From Anisakis pegreffii (lineage: Eukaryota > Nematoda > Chromadorea > Rhabditida > Anisakidae), in the NCBI GenBank assembly GCA_035041965.1, contig JAPYMA010000373.1:110363-174362 (forward strand): a stretch of DNA of 64,000 nucleotides, written 5' to 3'. Below the pieces are notes generated by a model, which worked only from the letters and a program-made list of their open reading frames with translations, was not told the DNA's origin and searched no databases. Below, piece by piece: positions 62,739 through 64,000 of this stretch. The number at the start of each line of letters is the position of its first letter. Position 1 is the first letter of the stretch. Position numbers and translations under genes: made by a program.

Positions 62739-63930
62739 TCAGCTCATTCTGCTCGATATGAAAACTATCCACCTTCAAGGTCGCAGCATTTTCAACGAAC
62801 ACAAGCGAATGAGCTCATACTCAGATTTACTCAGATTCGTATCCTAACAATTCCTTGATTAAGTAGAAATGTTGCAGCATCACATCTGTCAGCGTGAATC
62901 TGTTCACAGGGACGATTTGAAATTAGCGATAATAAAAATGGATGATATTATCTTGGTAAAAGAAATCATTAACTGATGTTCCAGTTCTATAAATAAGAAG
63001 CATGCATCACTGTTTATAGTGAGTGATGGTGTAAGTTGAAGTTGGAACCGATGGTCGCAATGCTTCTTCATTCGGGATTTCTCGATAGATGTCTGCATGG
63101 ATGCTTCTCTCTTATGGCTTTTTATGATATAGCTCAGAACTAGGTATCGGCTCATAGGGAGAGATGCCATGTGACTACAGTCTCTACTACTATCCTTAAC
63201 ATAGTTGCTTTTTGAAGAAGTTGAATCAAGAGGCGCATTCGTCAAAGTATAGTAAGATGTGTACAAAAAATGATTACTAAAATCAGATTCACCTTGGTAA
63301 TTGCAACAATATTCCAAATCGTTTTTTAAAATTCATCATCAGCTTACGATCCGTTTGTGAAATCAGATCCATTTAAAAGGATAATTCATATCACACTCGA
63401 ATCAATACAAAATCACAAATGAGAACAATCACAACAACACCAGTAGAAATAATGATTAAAAAGAAATGAGGGGTAACCAAACAGAAGTGAACGATAGCGA
63501 TGCATGAACCGTTTTTGCACTGACTTATTCTCATTCATCACTCGCTACACCATTTAAACCAATCATATGGAGCTCGGAGTGACGAAAGCCTGTCAATCAC
63601 TTCTATTATATTTCAATAAAGTACATTTCCCTTTCAACGTCATCTCAATGGCCCTGAGCTGGACAGATCAATGTTTCAAATGTGCTGGCCCATCGCGTAA
63701 ATTCAAGAGTAATAACACTGAAAATTATTTGACGAATGATTTGCATGTTTCACAAACTTGGGCACCATCTACTGTTCGTGTCATTGTATGAGGATATGAT
63801 GCTACTGAACGATTTCATGAAACTATCAAAGTCAGTATCACTATTACTGTTTGATTTACATCAAAAATTCCTGGCAGACTATGAGTTGCTATGATTACAT
63901 TCCAATTCATTGCTACGTGATGGATATGTT
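62739..63930. other. intergenic, no firm gene
   Basis: A minus-strand frame at 62904-63317 (137 codons) and a plus-strand frame at 63567-63791 are open. Neither has enough splice or motif support. Nothing else is recognised. Confidence 0.35.
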
Positions 63931-63931
63931 A

Positions 63932-64000
63932 TGAGTAGTGTTCGTCGGGGAGCAGTTTTTTGCACGGGGGGGTCTCCGCGGGGAGTAAATTGGACGGGGG
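63932..64000. repeat. GC-rich repeat, truncated by window edge
   Basis: This stretch begins GTAGTGTTCGTCGGGGAGCAG and continues with long G-runs. The first 15 bases match the left end of the block at 56765 (one difference). Only 69 bases are inside the window. Confidence 0.6.

Noticed and set aside
62635..62847. Open frame with VIDQLILLD, at first read as the C-terminus of a METTL25/RRNAD1-like methyltransferase
   Set aside because: Another frame of the same DNA (62646-62738) is the TM7/helix-8 exon of the receptor, and is conserved in the minus-strand copy at the matching place.
62904..63317. 137-codon minus-strand frame
   Set aside because: No start context, splice sites or family features strong enough to call a gene.
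1..64000. CRISPR arrays, rRNA, operon-type bacterial signals
   Set aside because: None is present; the sequence is eukaryotic with spliced genes throughout.

Overview
This window is nuclear DNA from a nematode. It carries a cuticle collagen with a BLI-4-type processing site, an insulin-like peptide with the extra nematode cysteine pair, a BIR-1/survivin homologue, a kinesin-12 (KLP-18/KIF15 type) and a pair of 7TM receptors. Coding DNA is cut into many small exons with introns from about 33 nt to more than 1 kb. Consensus acceptors with no partner exon sit a few bases before several start codons, as expected for spliced-leader trans-splicing. The species cannot be named from the sequence alone; the base composition is AT-rich. 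All gene models were spliced by eye from GT-AG signals, reading phase and protein appearance, so single exon edges may be wrong.

Layout. 1.6-5.1 kb: GT31 beta-1,3-galactosyltransferase (+). 8.2-8.5 kb: fragment of an unidentified gene (+). 9.4-10.8 kb: cuticle collagen (-). 11.1-13.3 kb: one or two unidentified genes (-). 15.9-17.3 kb: a secreted protein of about 182 aa (-). 17.7-18.3 kb: weak small gene (+). 18-25 kb: gene-poor, with an inverted repeat family and a 23-bp-arm hairpin. 25.2-25.4 kb: small gene start (-). 27.1-28.5 kb: 3' exons of a second type of 7TM receptor (-). 29.7-30.1 kb: possible small secreted protein (+). 30.5-33.6 kb: a six-exon protein of 175 aa (+). 35.0-35.6 kb: insulin-like peptide (-). 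36.7-37.6 kb: unidentified gene (-). 41.6-48.7 kb: kinesin-12 with about 20 exons (-). 48.8-51.0 kb: repeats. 51.4-52.8 kb: survivin/BIR-1 (-). 54.3-55.2 kb: unidentified gene (-). 55.3-58.7 kb and 60.0-62.7 kb: two divergently transcribed paralogous 7TM receptor genes, with the relic first exon of a third copy between them. 56.8-57.3 kb and the right edge: GC-rich repeat.

Functional themes. Kinesin-12 and survivin both serve the acentrosomal oocyte and mitotic spindle in nematodes, and lie 2.7 kb apart on one strand. The galactosyltransferase and the collagen belong to surface and cuticle building. The insulin and the receptors belong to signalling. The part least explained by known families is the head-to-head receptor pair at 55-63 kb, together with the orphan secreted and orphan intracellular proteins at 15.9-17.3 kb and 30.5-33.6 kb.
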